From Roseiarcus sp963820775 (lineage in GTDB: Bacteria > Pseudomonadota > Alphaproteobacteria > Rhizobiales > Beijerinckiaceae): DNA of 64,000 nt. The translations under genes were made by a program, and so were the position numbers. Numbering within the stretch: the first letter of the stretch is position 1; the number at the start of each line of letters is the position of its first letter. The DNA lies in contig CAWGBF010000013.1 in the NCBI GenBank assembly GCA_963820775.1, positions 310,001 to 374,000 of the forward strand, read 5' to 3'. Of this stretch, positions 36,139-45,033 are shown one piece after another. The notes under the pieces are model-generated. The model saw only the letters and a list, made by a program, of their open reading frames with translations. It ran no database searches and was not told the DNA's origin.

Positions 36139-36420
36139 ATGAAAAATCAGAACACCAAACTGGCGGCCTTCGCCGCGGCGGCGGCGATGGTGGCGTTCGC
36201 TGCTGCTCCAGCAGACGCAGCAAATGTCGGTCGTAATTTACATACCCCCTGCGATGTCTTTGTCGCAAATTGTCAACGTCTCAACGCCAATCCCGAACTA
36301 TGTCCGTTCTTATTAACGTGGGCGAGAGAACATGATGGCGATTGGGCAACTCCGGCGGCTCTAAGCACATTGCCGCATCCATTCACGAAGCCTCCACGTT
36401 ATGGAAAGTGTGCACTCTGA
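36139..36420 (+). CDS. Small exported Cys-containing protein
   Basis: A 93-aa protein with signal peptide MKNQNTKLAAFAAAAAMVAF cleaved near APADA-A. The mature part has four Cys (TPCDVFVANCQRL, ELCPF, GKCAL), likely two disulfides. CAGGGA precedes the ATG. I do not recognise the family. It stands alone between the nucleotidase gene and a sulfotransferase remnant. Confidence 0.7.
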   Translation: MKNQNTKLAAFAAAAAMVAFAAAPADAANVGRNLHTPCDVFVANCQRLNANPELCPFLLTWAREHDGDWATPAALSTLPHPFTKPPRYGKCAL

Positions 36421-36790
36421 AGATGGGGCAAGGTTGAAATTCAAAACGCCGCCAGTGGTGTTTTGTCATGTGTAACCGCATCATCTGATATTGTGACTTT
36501 CGTGAGGGCGACCCTGGTCAGTTGAGTGAAGCTGGTCGGGTTCTCTGAGCGCCATAGCGCGTGTTGCTCCAACGCCGCGCCCTTTTTCCAACTTTCTCAA
36601 AAGCCAATGATTTTCGGCGAAAAGCGCTGTTCCAAATGTCAAGAATTTTGCAGCGTGAGAACCTCGGTAAACGGGTAGCCGGCGTATCTCGAATTCGGTG
36701 ATTCTCGGCCCCTGTTCAGAGTACCCACGTTACATCGCGACACCGCTGAGCTAAGGACGACGCCATCGGCAGCCGCTGACCCCGAGCGAA
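36421..36790. other. Intergenic, no gene seen
   Basis: About 370 bp without a supported frame or strong structure. It separates the small exported protein from the truncated sulfotransferase gene and may hold junctions of the rearrangement that truncated that gene. Confidence 0.35.
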
Positions 36791-37144
36791 ATGCCATTGG
36801 CGAAATATAACTCCTATGCCCTGTGCACGTCTCCGCGCAGTGGCAGCACCCTGTTGTGTAAGCTCTTGGCGGCGACTGGTGTGGCGGGGAATCCGGACTC
36901 CTATTTTCACCGCCCATCGATTTCCAGCTGGCTCGCAGATTTAGGTCTAGCTCGGGACCCTCCCGCGCCAGATCGCGAACTGCTGGAAGAGATTTTTCGG
37001 GCGGCCGTTGCCAAAGGAACGCTTGACACCGGAATCTTCGGGCTGCGCTTGCAAAGGCACAGCTTCGATTTCTTTACAGAGAAGCTGGTTGTCCGTAACG
37101 GCCAATATCTGGGCCGAAGCGCCAATCAAGCCGGCACGAAATAG
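36791..37144 (+). pseudogene. Stf0-type sulfotransferase, N-terminal fragment
   Basis: A 117-codon frame. Residues about 7-100 match the N-terminal half of Stf0 family sulfotransferases, including the PAPS-binding loop (ALCTSPRSGSTLLCKLLAAT), GNPDSYFHRPS and GTLDTGIFGLRLQRHSFDFF. Intact members have about 240-260 aa; the rest, including the 3'-phosphate-binding half, is missing. The last 20 codons (VVRNGQYLGRSANQAGTK) are unrelated. It ends 16 bp from the 3' end of the hydrogenase-like operon, so a deletion or insertion joined the two. Confidence 0.72.
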
Positions 37145-37160
37145 CCGCCGCATCTTCCCG

Positions 37161-37694
37161 TTAGATCACACCGGATTTCAGAGTCGCGGATTGTAGAAGC
37201 GCCAGCAGGCTTTTCAGGATGTCCAATGGGGACGGAGGACAGCCGGGTATGTGCAGGTCGACTGGGATCACTTGCGAGACCCCGCCCACGACAGCGTAGC
37301 TTCCCACGAAACAACCCCCATTGAACGCGCAGTCTCCGATCGCCACCACCCACTTGGGCTCGGGGGTCGCCGCGTATGTCCGCTCAAGCGCCTCGCGCAT
37401 GTTTCTGGTGACCGGTCCGGTCACCGTCAGCACGTCGGCATGGCGAGGCGAGGCGACGAAGCGCAGGCCGAAACGTTCGAGATCGTAGAAGGCATTGCTG
37501 AGCGCATGGATTTCCAGCTCGCAGCCGTTGCATGAGCCGGCGTCGACATGGCGGATCGATAGGGACCGACCGAGCCTTGCGTGCGCGGCGCGGTGGACGT
37601 TCTGCGCCAACTCGGCGAGCGCAGCTTCATCGGGTTTGGGGGCGGGCTCGGTGAGCGGGCCGTGCGTCAGGCTTTCGATCAGCGTCTTGCGCAT
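37161..37694 (-). CDS. Hydrogenase-4/complex I-like small subunit (NuoB/HyfI-like)
   Basis: A 177-aa iron-sulfur subunit of an energy-converting membrane complex. Cys55, Cys58, Cys122 and Cys152 (DAGSCNGCELEIH, AIGDCAFNGGC, HIPGCPPSPLDIL) can hold the proximal [4Fe-4S] cluster equivalent to N2 of complex I; Cys128 is extra. GCPP and the preceding VDLHIP are conserved with HyfI/HycG. It is the last gene of a six-subunit operon and lies 9 bp after the large-subunit gene. With an intact cluster but a partner lacking Ni-Fe ligands, it should carry electrons to something other than H+. Confidence 0.87.
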   Translation of the reverse strand: MRKTLIESLTHGPLTEPAPKPDEAALAELAQNVHRAAHARLGRSLSIRHVDAGSCNGCELEIHALSNAFYDLERFGLRFVASPRHADVLTVTGPVTRNMREALERTYAATPEPKWVVAIGDCAFNGGCFVGSYAVVGGVSQVIPVDLHIPGCPPSPLDILKSLLALLQSATLKSGVI

Positions 37695-37703
37695 AGGCCT
37701 TGC

Positions 37704-39212
37704 CTAGAGGTCGTGTCCGGAATACGAGCAGTTGAACGATTTGTTGCAGAGCGGAAAATCGGCGACGATGGTGCCATCGACTGCGGCCTCCAACAGCGGC
37801 CAATGGAACCAGGACGCATCGCGCAGGTGACAGCGCTCCACCCGCCCCCTCGCGTCGAGCCGCAGCCAGACCAGCACGTCGCCGCGGAAGGCTTCGACAA
37901 GACCGAGGCCCTCGCACGTTTCTCCGCCGCCATCGACGGCAATGGAGATTTGGCCATCGGGCAGGCGTGCGAGAATCTGTTCGATCAGCGCCAGGCTGTG
38001 CTCGACCTCGTGGATGCGGATCCACACCCGCGCGTTGACATCGCCGGCGTCCAGCACCGCCACTTCGAATGTCAGATCGTTATAGGGCGCGTAGCCGAGG
38101 GCGCGCCGCGCATCGAAACTACGGCCCGAGGCGCGTCCGACATAGCCGCCGGCGCCGAACTGACGCGCGAAGGCCGGCTTCACGATGCCGGTGGCGACAG
38201 TGCGGTCCTGCAGCGAAGCGGTGTTGTCGTAGAGCTCGATCAGGCGCGGAAACACTTTGCGCAATTCGGCGACGAGCGCGCGCAACTGCGCGGGACCCTC
38301 GACTGCGATGTCGCGTGCGACGCCGCCCGGCGCGATGACGTCCATCATCAGCCGGTGGCCGAAGCAGACCTCGGCCGCGCGCAGGCAGCGTTCGCGGAGA
38401 ATGCCGGTTTGCGCGTGCATCAGCGCGAAGGCGGCGTCGTTGCAGATGGCGCCGATGTCGCCGAAATGGTTCGCCAGCCGCTCGAGCTCGGCCATAAGCG
38501 CGCGTAAATAGCGCGCGCGCGGCGGCGCCGTCACGCCGAGCGCCGCTTCGGCGGCCTGGGCGAAGGCGTAGGCGTAAGCGACGGTGCTGTCGGCGGACGT
38601 GCGCGAGGCGAGCTTCGCCGCGGCGTCGAGCGTGGCGCCGCTCATCAGGGATTCGACGCCCTTGTGCACATACCCAAGCCGCTCTTCCAGCCGCACCAGG
38701 TGCTCGCCGTTGGCGGTGAAACGGAAATGCCCCGGCTCGATGATTCCGGCATGCACGGGGCCGACCGGAATCTGATGCAGGCCTTCGCCCTCCGCCGGCA
38801 GGAACAGATAAGGCTCCGGCTTGCTCGCGGCGGCGCGGTCGCCGAGCGGGTGGCGCACGTCCCAGAATCCGAGATCGAGCCAAGTGCGCGTATCCGGCGC
38901 ACCGATCGCATCGAGGCCATACAGATCGCGGATGGCGCGTTCGAGACGAATCGCCGGCGGATGCCGCGCCCCGACGCTCGGATAGCCCCCGTCCTCGCAG
39001 ACGTAGCTCAGCACGGCGATGTCGCTTAAGCTCTCCTCCAGCAACGCCATGTGTACGACCGCTGCGTCGCCCCACAGACCGAGCATTGTGCAGCGGCCGT
39101 CCGCCAGAAGCTCGATCGCCTGGCGCCAGCCTTCGCTGCCCACGATCACCCGCGGCCAGGGCCGATGCCGCTCCGCCTGTTCACGGACCTCGATGGTGTC
39201 GAGCACGGCCAT
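37704..39212 (-). CDS. Hydrogenase-4-like large subunit lacking Ni-Fe ligands (NuoCD/HyfG-like)
   Basis: A 502-aa protein. Residues about 1-125 form a NuoC (30 kDa)-like domain; the rest is the NuoD/hydrogenase large subunit fold (RLEERLGYVHKGVESLM, RLANHFGDIGAICND, RSFDARRALGYAPYNDL). In true group 4 [NiFe] hydrogenases the N-terminal ligand motif is RxCGxC; here residues 204-210 read RTSADST. At the C-terminus DPCxxC is replaced by DFPLCNKSFNCSYSGHDL, with only Cys489 and Cys495. It therefore cannot bind Ni-Fe in the known way. The subunit type fits the Ehr group. ATG 39212 starts 4 bp after the upstream stop. Confidence 0.87.
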   Translation of the reverse strand: MAVLDTIEVREQAERHRPWPRVIVGSEGWRQAIELLADGRCTMLGLWGDAAVVHMALLEESLSDIAVLSYVCEDGGYPSVGARHPPAIRLERAIRDLYGLDAIGAPDTRTWLDLGFWDVRHPLGDRAAASKPEPYLFLPAEGEGLHQIPVGPVHAGIIEPGHFRFTANGEHLVRLEERLGYVHKGVESLMSGATLDAAAKLASRTSADSTVAYAYAFAQAAEAALGVTAPPRARYLRALMAELERLANHFGDIGAICNDAAFALMHAQTGILRERCLRAAEVCFGHRLMMDVIAPGGVARDIAVEGPAQLRALVAELRKVFPRLIELYDNTASLQDRTVATGIVKPAFARQFGAGGYVGRASGRSFDARRALGYAPYNDLTFEVAVLDAGDVNARVWIRIHEVEHSLALIEQILARLPDGQISIAVDGGGETCEGLGLVEAFRGDVLVWLRLDARGRVERCHLRDASWFHWPLLEAAVDGTIVADFPLCNKSFNCSYSGHDL

Positions 39213-39216
39213 GACG

Positions 39217-40656
39217 CTATCCCAACAGCCTGGCGACGCTCCGGAAGCCAGTAACCAGCGGCGGCGGCAGGTAGATCCCCGCCATGAACACGATGGCGAA
39301 ATGCGCGAACATCGGCAGGTAGGAAGCGTGCGACGGCGCGGTCGGTCCGCGCGGCTCGCCGAATGCAATCACGTTGAGCCGTGAGAGCAAGCCGCCAAGG
39401 GCGAGCAGAATGCCGAGCGCGAGAATCGCCGCGAGCCACGGCTGGCGCCCGAAGGTCGAGCTCACCACCAGAAACTCGCTCATGAATATGCCCAGCGGCG
39501 GAAGCCCCGCAATGGCCGCCACGCCCAGCACGAGGCCCCAGCCGAGCACCGGATTGGTCACTGTCAGCCCACCCATCTCGGCAATCCTCTGCGTGCCCTT
39601 GACCTGCGCGATGTGGCCGACCGAGAAGAAAATCGCCGACTTGGTCAGCGAATGCATGGTCATGTGCAACAGACCGGCGAAATTGGCCAGCGGGCCGCCC
39701 ATGCCGAAGGCGAACACAATGATGCCCATGTGCTCGATGGAGGAATAGGCGAACAGGCGTTTGATGTCGCGCCGCCGGTAAAGCATCAGCGCGGCGAAGA
39801 CGCAGGAAATGAGCCCCATCGTCACCATCAGCGGTCCCGGTGCGAGCGCGCCTGGGTTGACGACAAGCAGCATCTTGAAGCGCAACAATGCGTACAGCGC
39901 CACATTCAGCAGCAGGCCCGAAAGCACCGCCGAGATCGGCGTCGGACCTTCGGCGTGGGCGTCCGGCAGCCAGGCATGCAGCGGCGCCAAGCCCACTTTC
40001 GTGCCGTAGCCGAGCAGCAGGAATACGAAGGCGACATTGAGCAAAGCGGGATCGAATTTCGCCGCATGCGCGACCAGCACGGTCCACACCATGGCGTAAA
40101 GGCCTTCGCCGATCACCGGCCGCGCCGCCATGTAGACCAGGATGGTGCCGAACAGCGCGAGCGCGATGCCGACGCTGCCGAGGATGAAATATTTCCAGGC
40201 CGCTTCCAGCGCCTCATGCGTGCGATAGATGCCGACCATCAGCACGGTGGTCAGGGTGGCGACTTCGATCGCGACCCACATCAATCCGATATTGTTGGCC
40301 ACCAGCGCCAGGTTCATGGCGAACATCAGCACCTGATACATGGCGTGATAGAAGCGCACCGACACCGGCGTCAGCCGGCCGATCTCGATCTCGTGGCCGA
40401 TATAGCTCGCGCTGAACACGCTGGTCGTGAAGGCGACAAACGTCGTGAGCACGATAAAGACCTTGTTGAGGTCATCCACCAGCAGGTAGTCGCCGGACGC
40501 TGGCTGGACCACGAACAGCGATGCGGCGGCCAGGAATGTCAGGAAGGCGGCCGCCACATTCAGCCCCGCCGTGAGCCGATAACCAGGCAGGGCGGCCAGA
40601 AGCGTGGCCGCCATCAGAGGAATCAGTAAGACCGCCTCGAGCGCGTCGAACCTCAT
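39217..40656 (-). CDS. Antiporter-like membrane subunit (HyfF/NuoN-like)
   Basis: A 479-aa polytopic proton- or ion-channel subunit of the NuoL/M/N family with about 14 membrane segments. The key charged residues are visible: TM5 Glu in LMWVAIEVATL, TM7 Lys in LLGYGTKVGLAPLHAWLPDA, followed by HAEGPTPISAVLSGLLLNV, and Lys in HSLTKSAIFFSVGH. HyfF-type chains lack the long NuoL lateral helix; none is seen here. Its start overlaps the previous gene's stop by 4 bp. Confidence 0.87.
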   Translation of the reverse strand: MRFDALEAVLLIPLMAATLLAALPGYRLTAGLNVAAAFLTFLAAASLFVVQPASGDYLLVDDLNKVFIVLTTFVAFTTSVFSASYIGHEIEIGRLTPVSVRFYHAMYQVLMFAMNLALVANNIGLMWVAIEVATLTTVLMVGIYRTHEALEAAWKYFILGSVGIALALFGTILVYMAARPVIGEGLYAMVWTVLVAHAAKFDPALLNVAFVFLLLGYGTKVGLAPLHAWLPDAHAEGPTPISAVLSGLLLNVALYALLRFKMLLVVNPGALAPGPLMVTMGLISCVFAALMLYRRRDIKRLFAYSSIEHMGIIVFAFGMGGPLANFAGLLHMTMHSLTKSAIFFSVGHIAQVKGTQRIAEMGGLTVTNPVLGWGLVLGVAAIAGLPPLGIFMSEFLVVSSTFGRQPWLAAILALGILLALGGLLSRLNVIAFGEPRGPTAPSHASYLPMFAHFAIVFMAGIYLPPPLVTGFRSVARLLG

Positions 40657-41315
40657 CGCTGCTCTCCGCGGAATCGGTCCATCGCCTGCATGTCAACTGT
40701 GTCGAAGCGTTCGCGGATGCGGAACAGGAAGATGCCGATGACGATGAAGGCGATCAGCACCGAGAAGGCGACGCTGATCTCGACCACCAGCGGCATGCCC
40801 TTGGCGCCGGTCGCGGCCAAAACCAGGCCGTTCTCCAGAGACATGAAGCCGATTACTTGGCTCACCGCGTTGTGGCGGGTCACCATCATCAGGAGGCCGA
40901 GGAGCACCACCGACAGCGCGAAGGCGAGATCCTCGCGCGCCAGCGGATCGTCGCCGGCGGTCACCCGCAGCATCACCACCATGGACAGCGCAACCAGCCC
41001 CATGCCGAGCAGCATCGTGGGCCCGACGCCGACCACGGTCTCGATCTCGCGGTGGATGCCGAGCCTGGCGATGATCCGGTGCAGCGCCACCGGGATGACG
41101 ATGGCCTTGAACACCAGGGCAATCATCGCCGTCAGGTAGAGATGCGGCGCGTCCTGGACGAAAGCCTGCCAGGCGACCGACGCCGCCAAAATGAAGGCAT
41201 GCAGCGCGAATGTATTGAGGAGCGCGTAGAGCCGGTCCTGATAAAGCTGCATGAAGCTCACCAACACTAGCGAGCCAGCCAGCAGGTGAGCGATGTCGAA
41301 GGCGATGCCGTGCAT
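40653..41315 (-). CDS. HyfE-like membrane subunit (NuoK-like)
   Basis: A 220-aa protein with about six to seven membrane segments. The N-terminal part (IAHLLAGSLVLVSFMQLYQD) and the C-terminal NuoK-like part (VTRHNAVSQVIGFMSLENGL, then VLAATGAKGMPLVVEIS) match HyfE. The Glu in MSLENG and the Glu in LVVEIS correspond to the membrane Glu pair of NuoK used for proton transfer. It follows 3 bp after the NuoH-like gene and overlaps the HyfF-like gene by 4 bp. Confidence 0.85.
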   Translation of the reverse strand: MHGIAFDIAHLLAGSLVLVSFMQLYQDRLYALLNTFALHAFILAASVAWQAFVQDAPHLYLTAMIALVFKAIVIPVALHRIIARLGIHREIETVVGVGPTMLLGMGLVALSMVVMLRVTAGDDPLAREDLAFALSVVLLGLLMMVTRHNAVSQVIGFMSLENGLVLAATGAKGMPLVVEISVAFSVLIAFIVIGIFLFRIRERFDTVDMQAMDRFRGEQR

Positions 41316-41318
41316 CGT

Positions 41319-42275
41319 CTAGAGGCTCCGCGAGACGAACAGCAGCAAAGTGCCGAGCAAGCCAAGCATCAGCGCGGCGCCGAGGAAGGCGGGCGCCCTG
41401 AATACGCGCATTTTGGCGATTCCCGTCTCGAACATGGCCAAGAGGAAGCCGCCGACCGCAAGCTTCGCCGCATAAGCCCCAAGCCCGATTGCGATTTCGC
41501 GCGGGCCGGCGTCCGGTCCGGCGATGCCCCAGGGCGTGAACAGGCATCCGATCACCGAGACATAGAGCAAGAGCTTGAGCTCCGACGACAGGTCGATCAG
41601 CGCCAGATGCCGGCCGGAATATTCCAACACCATCGCCTCGTGCACCATGGTGAGTTCGAGATGCGTCGCCGGATTGTCGATCGGGATGCGCGCGTTTTCG
41701 GCAATCGCCACCATGATCAGCGCGAGCAGAGCTAAGCCCAGCGAAACCCGCAAGCCTTCTTCGCCCGACGCCATGAAAGCGGCCATGGTGGAAAGCTGCG
41801 TCGAGCCGGCGACCAGCGCCAGCGTGAACACGATCATCAGCATCGCCGGCTCGGCGAGCGAAGCGATCATCACCTCGCGGCTTGAGCCGATGCCGCCGAA
41901 GCTGGTGCCAACGTCGAGGCCTGCGAGCGCCAGGAAGAAGCGCGCGCTGCCAAGCAGCGCTATGATGGCAATGAGGTCCGCCGACCAGGAAAACAGCAAG
42001 CCGCTGCGGAAGGTCGGCACCAACGAGGCTGCCACCCAGGTGCCGACAAAAATGATGTAGGGAATGACGCGGAACAGCCACGAGGCGCGCTCTGCCAGCA
42101 CCACGTCCTTATGCATCAGCCGGATCAGGTCGTGATAAGGTTGTATTAGCGGCGGGCCTTTTCGGCGTAACAATCGCGCTTTCACCTTGCGCACAAAGCC
42201 GGTGAGCAGCGGGCTGAGCAGCAGCACCAGCAGCATCTCCGCACCTTGCAGAGCGAAGTCGCGTATCAAGGCCAT
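41319..42275 (-). CDS. NuoH/HyfC-like membrane anchor subunit
   Basis: A 318-aa protein with eight or so membrane segments. It connects the small and large subunits to the ion-translocating arm. Conserved marks are RRKGPPLIQPYHDLIRLMHK near the N-terminus and ENARIPIDNPATHLELTMVH, the loop facing the quinone/active-site chamber in complex I. It overlaps the end of the HyfB-like gene by 10 bp. Length agrees with HyfC/HycD. Confidence 0.88.
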   Translation of the reverse strand: MALIRDFALQGAEMLLVLLLSPLLTGFVRKVKARLLRRKGPPLIQPYHDLIRLMHKDVVLAERASWLFRVIPYIIFVGTWVAASLVPTFRSGLLFSWSADLIAIIALLGSARFFLALAGLDVGTSFGGIGSSREVMIASLAEPAMLMIVFTLALVAGSTQLSTMAAFMASGEEGLRVSLGLALLALIMVAIAENARIPIDNPATHLELTMVHEAMVLEYSGRHLALIDLSSELKLLLYVSVIGCLFTPWGIAGPDAGPREIAIGLGAYAAKLAVGGFLLAMFETGIAKMRVFRAPAFLGAALMLGLLGTLLLFVSRSL

Positions 42276-44272
42276 ATCGCGAGCACCAGAAGCAGCAACA
42301 CAAGGGCCGTGAACACCAGCGCGAGATAGCTGCGAATGGTGAGGAATTGCAGGACGTCCAGGTGTTCGGTCGCAAAGGCGACGCCCATGGCGATCGGCGC
42401 ATAGGCGAAGTCCCAGATCAAGTCGCGGAGATCGACATGGAGCCGGGCCGGCGCGACCGAGCCTGGCGGCGGCATTTCGCCGATCTCACGCGCGCGGAAC
42501 ACGGTTGCGCCATAAACACGGCGGATCGGCTGGGCGAAGCTCGACGCCGTATATTGCGTCGCTGGACTTGCGTCAGGGTAGCCGCAATCCCAGGCTGGCG
42601 CGCGCCGCAACCCATTCGACGCCAGTCGATGAATAGCAAAGGCCGTGATCGAACCGGACGTCACCACAAAGATGAACACCAACAGTCCGTTATAGGAGCT
42701 GCGGCTCTCGGCGATCGGAACGATTGAGAGCCATTCCACGCCGGCCTGATACAGCATGCTGACGCCGACCAGGCTCTTGGTCACCGGAGCCAGCGCGTCG
42801 ATGAACAGGCCGGGCAGGATGCCCGCGATGAGGCAGAGCGCGGCCAGAAAATACATCGCGGCGAGCGAATTGGCGTCGGTCTCTTTCGCCTGCGCGGCGG
42901 CGGGCGTGCGAGGGCGACCGAGGAAAGTCACGCCGAACGCCTTGACGAAGCAAGCCGCCGCCAATGCAGCCGACAGCGCCAGTAGTGCGCCAACGGCGGG
43001 CACCAGGAATTTCAATCCCCACGATTGCAATTGCGGGCTGAGCAGGATGGCCTGGAACGTTAGCCATTCCGATACGAAGCCATTGAGCGGCGGAAGCGCC
43101 GAGATCGCAACGCAGCCGACGAGAAATGCGAAAGCCGTCTGCGGCATCCGGTGGATGAGACCGCCGAGATGCTCCATGTCCCGTTCGCCCGTTGAATCGA
43201 GCACCGCGCCGGCGCCGAAGAACAGCAGGCTCTTGAAGACGGAATGATTGAACACATGAAACAGGCCAGCGGTCAGCGCCAGCGCCGCCGCTAAGGGCAT
43301 GCTATACGCCTTGAACGCCAGCGCGAGGCCAAGCCCGATGTAGATAATGCCAATGTTCTCCACCGTGTGGTAGGCGAGCAGGCGCTTGAGATCGTGCTGC
43401 ATCAGCGCATACAGCACGCCCATCGCCGCTGTGACGCCGCCGACGGCGAGCACGAGCATGCTCCACCACCAATCGGGCGGCCCCAGGAGGTCGAACACGA
43501 TGCGAATGAAACCGTACACCGCGACCTTTGTCATCACACCGCTCATCAGCGCAGAAACATGACTGGGCGCGGCCGGGTGCGCGAGCGGCAGCCAAGCGTG
43601 GAGCGGTACTACGCCCGCCTTCGAACCGGCGCCGACAAGCGTGAGGATCAACACCAGCGCGGTCAGTCCGGCGGACGGGTGCGTCGCGCGCATCGCGGCA
43701 AAAGCGTAGTCGCCGTTGGCGCTGGCGAGCAGGCCGAAGGCGAGCAGCAAGGACAGCGTGCCGAAGCTCGCCATCAGCAGATAAATGTATCCGGCGCGGA
43801 TGTTCTCGGGCTCCTTATGATGCGCCATCACCAGCGCCCAAGAGGTGAGCGACATGAACTCCCAGGCGACCAGAAAACTGAAGGCGTCGTCAGCCAGCAC
43901 GACGAGGTTCATTGCGGCAATGTAAGACGGATAGAACGGCAGCACGCGCTGCGGCGCTTCCTCATGACGACCATAGCCGAGCGCGAACAGGCTCGTCGCC
44001 GCGCCGCCGAGATTGACTACGACCAGAAAGAAAGCGCTGAGCGCGTCCATGCGGAAATGCGCGCCGAGCCACGGCAGACCGAGCGGCAGGCTTACGGAAG
44101 AGCCCGGACCGTTTCCAAGTAGGACATTGAGCGCGGCGCCGAACGACAGCACCGAAACACCAAGGCTTGCGCCATAGACGATGGGCCTTGCCCTTGCCGC
44201 AAGCCCCACGGCCAGAACGCTCGCGGCGAGCAGCACGGCGACGCAGCACAGGACGATAACGACCGCCATCAC
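42266..44272 (-). CDS. Antiporter-like membrane subunit (HyfB/NuoL-like)
   Basis: A 668-aa polytopic subunit, the largest of the complex. TM5 Glu (LVAWEFMSLTSWALV), TM7 Lys (GAGSKAGVVPLHAWLPLAHP, then AAPSHVSALMSG) and the later Lys (FNHSVFKSLLFFGAGAV) are present, as needed for ion translocation. The C-terminal extension (WDCGYPDASPATQYTASSFA, PIRRVYG) is the HyfB/HycC-type tail. It is the first structural gene of the operon; its ATG overlaps the stop of the XRE regulator gene. Confidence 0.88.
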   Translation of the reverse strand: MMAVVIVLCCVAVLLAASVLAVGLAARARPIVYGASLGVSVLSFGAALNVLLGNGPGSSVSLPLGLPWLGAHFRMDALSAFFLVVVNLGGAATSLFALGYGRHEEAPQRVLPFYPSYIAAMNLVVLADDAFSFLVAWEFMSLTSWALVMAHHKEPENIRAGYIYLLMASFGTLSLLLAFGLLASANGDYAFAAMRATHPSAGLTALVLILTLVGAGSKAGVVPLHAWLPLAHPAAPSHVSALMSGVMTKVAVYGFIRIVFDLLGPPDWWWSMLVLAVGGVTAAMGVLYALMQHDLKRLLAYHTVENIGIIYIGLGLALAFKAYSMPLAAALALTAGLFHVFNHSVFKSLLFFGAGAVLDSTGERDMEHLGGLIHRMPQTAFAFLVGCVAISALPPLNGFVSEWLTFQAILLSPQLQSWGLKFLVPAVGALLALSAALAAACFVKAFGVTFLGRPRTPAAAQAKETDANSLAAMYFLAALCLIAGILPGLFIDALAPVTKSLVGVSMLYQAGVEWLSIVPIAESRSSYNGLLVFIFVVTSGSITAFAIHRLASNGLRRAPAWDCGYPDASPATQYTASSFAQPIRRVYGATVFRAREIGEMPPPGSVAPARLHVDLRDLIWDFAYAPIAMGVAFATEHLDVLQFLTIRSYLALVFTALVLLLLVLAIWP

Positions 44273-44517
44273 CTCGCCCTCAGGCGGACGCCGCGGCCAC
44301 CCCCCGGGCTGGTCGCGCCCTCGGGGATCAAGTCGATGCCAGCGGCGTCGAACGCAGCGACAAGCTTCATCAACGATTCGACGTTCCCGCGGATCGTGTC
44401 CTCGCTGGCTTCCATGCGCTGAATGGTGGGCAGGGACAGTCCGGACAGTTCCGCAAGCTTGCGTTGATCAATTCCGAGCAATGCCCGGGCAGCGCGTATT
44501 TGGCCCGCGGTTATCAT
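44269..44517 (-). CDS. XRE family HTH regulator at the head of the Ehr-like operon
   Basis: An 82-aa regulator. The HTH is at about residues 4-55 (MITAGQIRAARALLGIDQRK, LAELSGLSLPTIQRMEAS), in the short Cro/CI-type that sits inside many alphaproteobacterial operons. The tail is GVRLRAR. Its stop overlaps the ATG of the 668-aa membrane subunit by 4 bp, so it is co-transcribed with the complex and is a good candidate for its autoregulator. ATG 44517 was preferred to an upstream start that adds unrelated residues. Confidence 0.82.
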   Translation of the reverse strand: MITAGQIRAARALLGIDQRKLAELSGLSLPTIQRMEASEDTIRGNVESLMKLVAAFDAAGIDLIPEGATSPGGGRGVRLRAR

Positions 44518-45033
44518 GCGAATCGCGTCAGAAGTGATGTTTCTTATACAGTTTCTGAGCGGCCAGAATGAAAAAGTCAATGCAACGACTATCAATGGCT
44601 TTCGGTCCCTAGCCCGTTAGCCGTCGGGCGGCGGCCCGGTGCTCGGCGCCGCCAGCTGCGCCGCAGGAGGGGAGAAGAGGCCGCAGAAGAAATCAAATGT
44701 TCCCGCCCGGGGCATAGGTAACAAAACGCACCTAAGGCACGGGACTTTCCGTTTAGGCGAAATCTTGCCGTCGCGCGGCGACCATTGGACCGGAGAATTC
44801 CTCGGCTTCCACCGGCGATCTGCTATGTCCGCCTTACGTCGACTCCAGCCGCCGGCTTCGCGCAAATGGCTATCATTCCGTGCGGCACGGCGAACGGGTC
44901 GAGTCGACCCGAAGCGTCTCACCGACCTTGAGCTTGCGCGGCGAAAAGATCTTAGACGTTTCGAAGCGGCAAAGGAAATCTCACCACCGAGTGGATAACC
45001 GCCTGGAAATCCGGCCGCCATCGGGCTGGGACC
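44518..45033. other. Intergenic upstream of the Ehr-like operon
   Basis: About 500 bp. Overlapping frames on both strands (about 44617-45021) have compositionally biased translations without family marks and are not called. The 80 bp next to the XRE gene are AT-rich with GAAACTGTATAAGAAAC (minus strand) and should hold the operon promoter. CTAGCCCGTTAGCCGTCGGGCG near 44608 can fold weakly. Confidence 0.4.

Noticed and set aside
37161..37694. Small subunit as NuoB of respiratory complex I
   Set aside because: The SCNGCE pattern and HyfB/E/F-type neighbours match the hydrogenase-4-like arrangement, not a nuo operon.
37704..39212. Calling the locus a functional [NiFe] hydrogenase-4 / formate hydrogenlyase
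   Set aside because: The large subunit lacks both Cys ligand motifs, and no maturation, formate dehydrogenase or ferredoxin-like subunit genes are present.
44617..45021. Overlapping frames upstream of the XRE gene as small genes
   Set aside because: Both strands are open because of GC content; neither has a start context or protein-like conservation.
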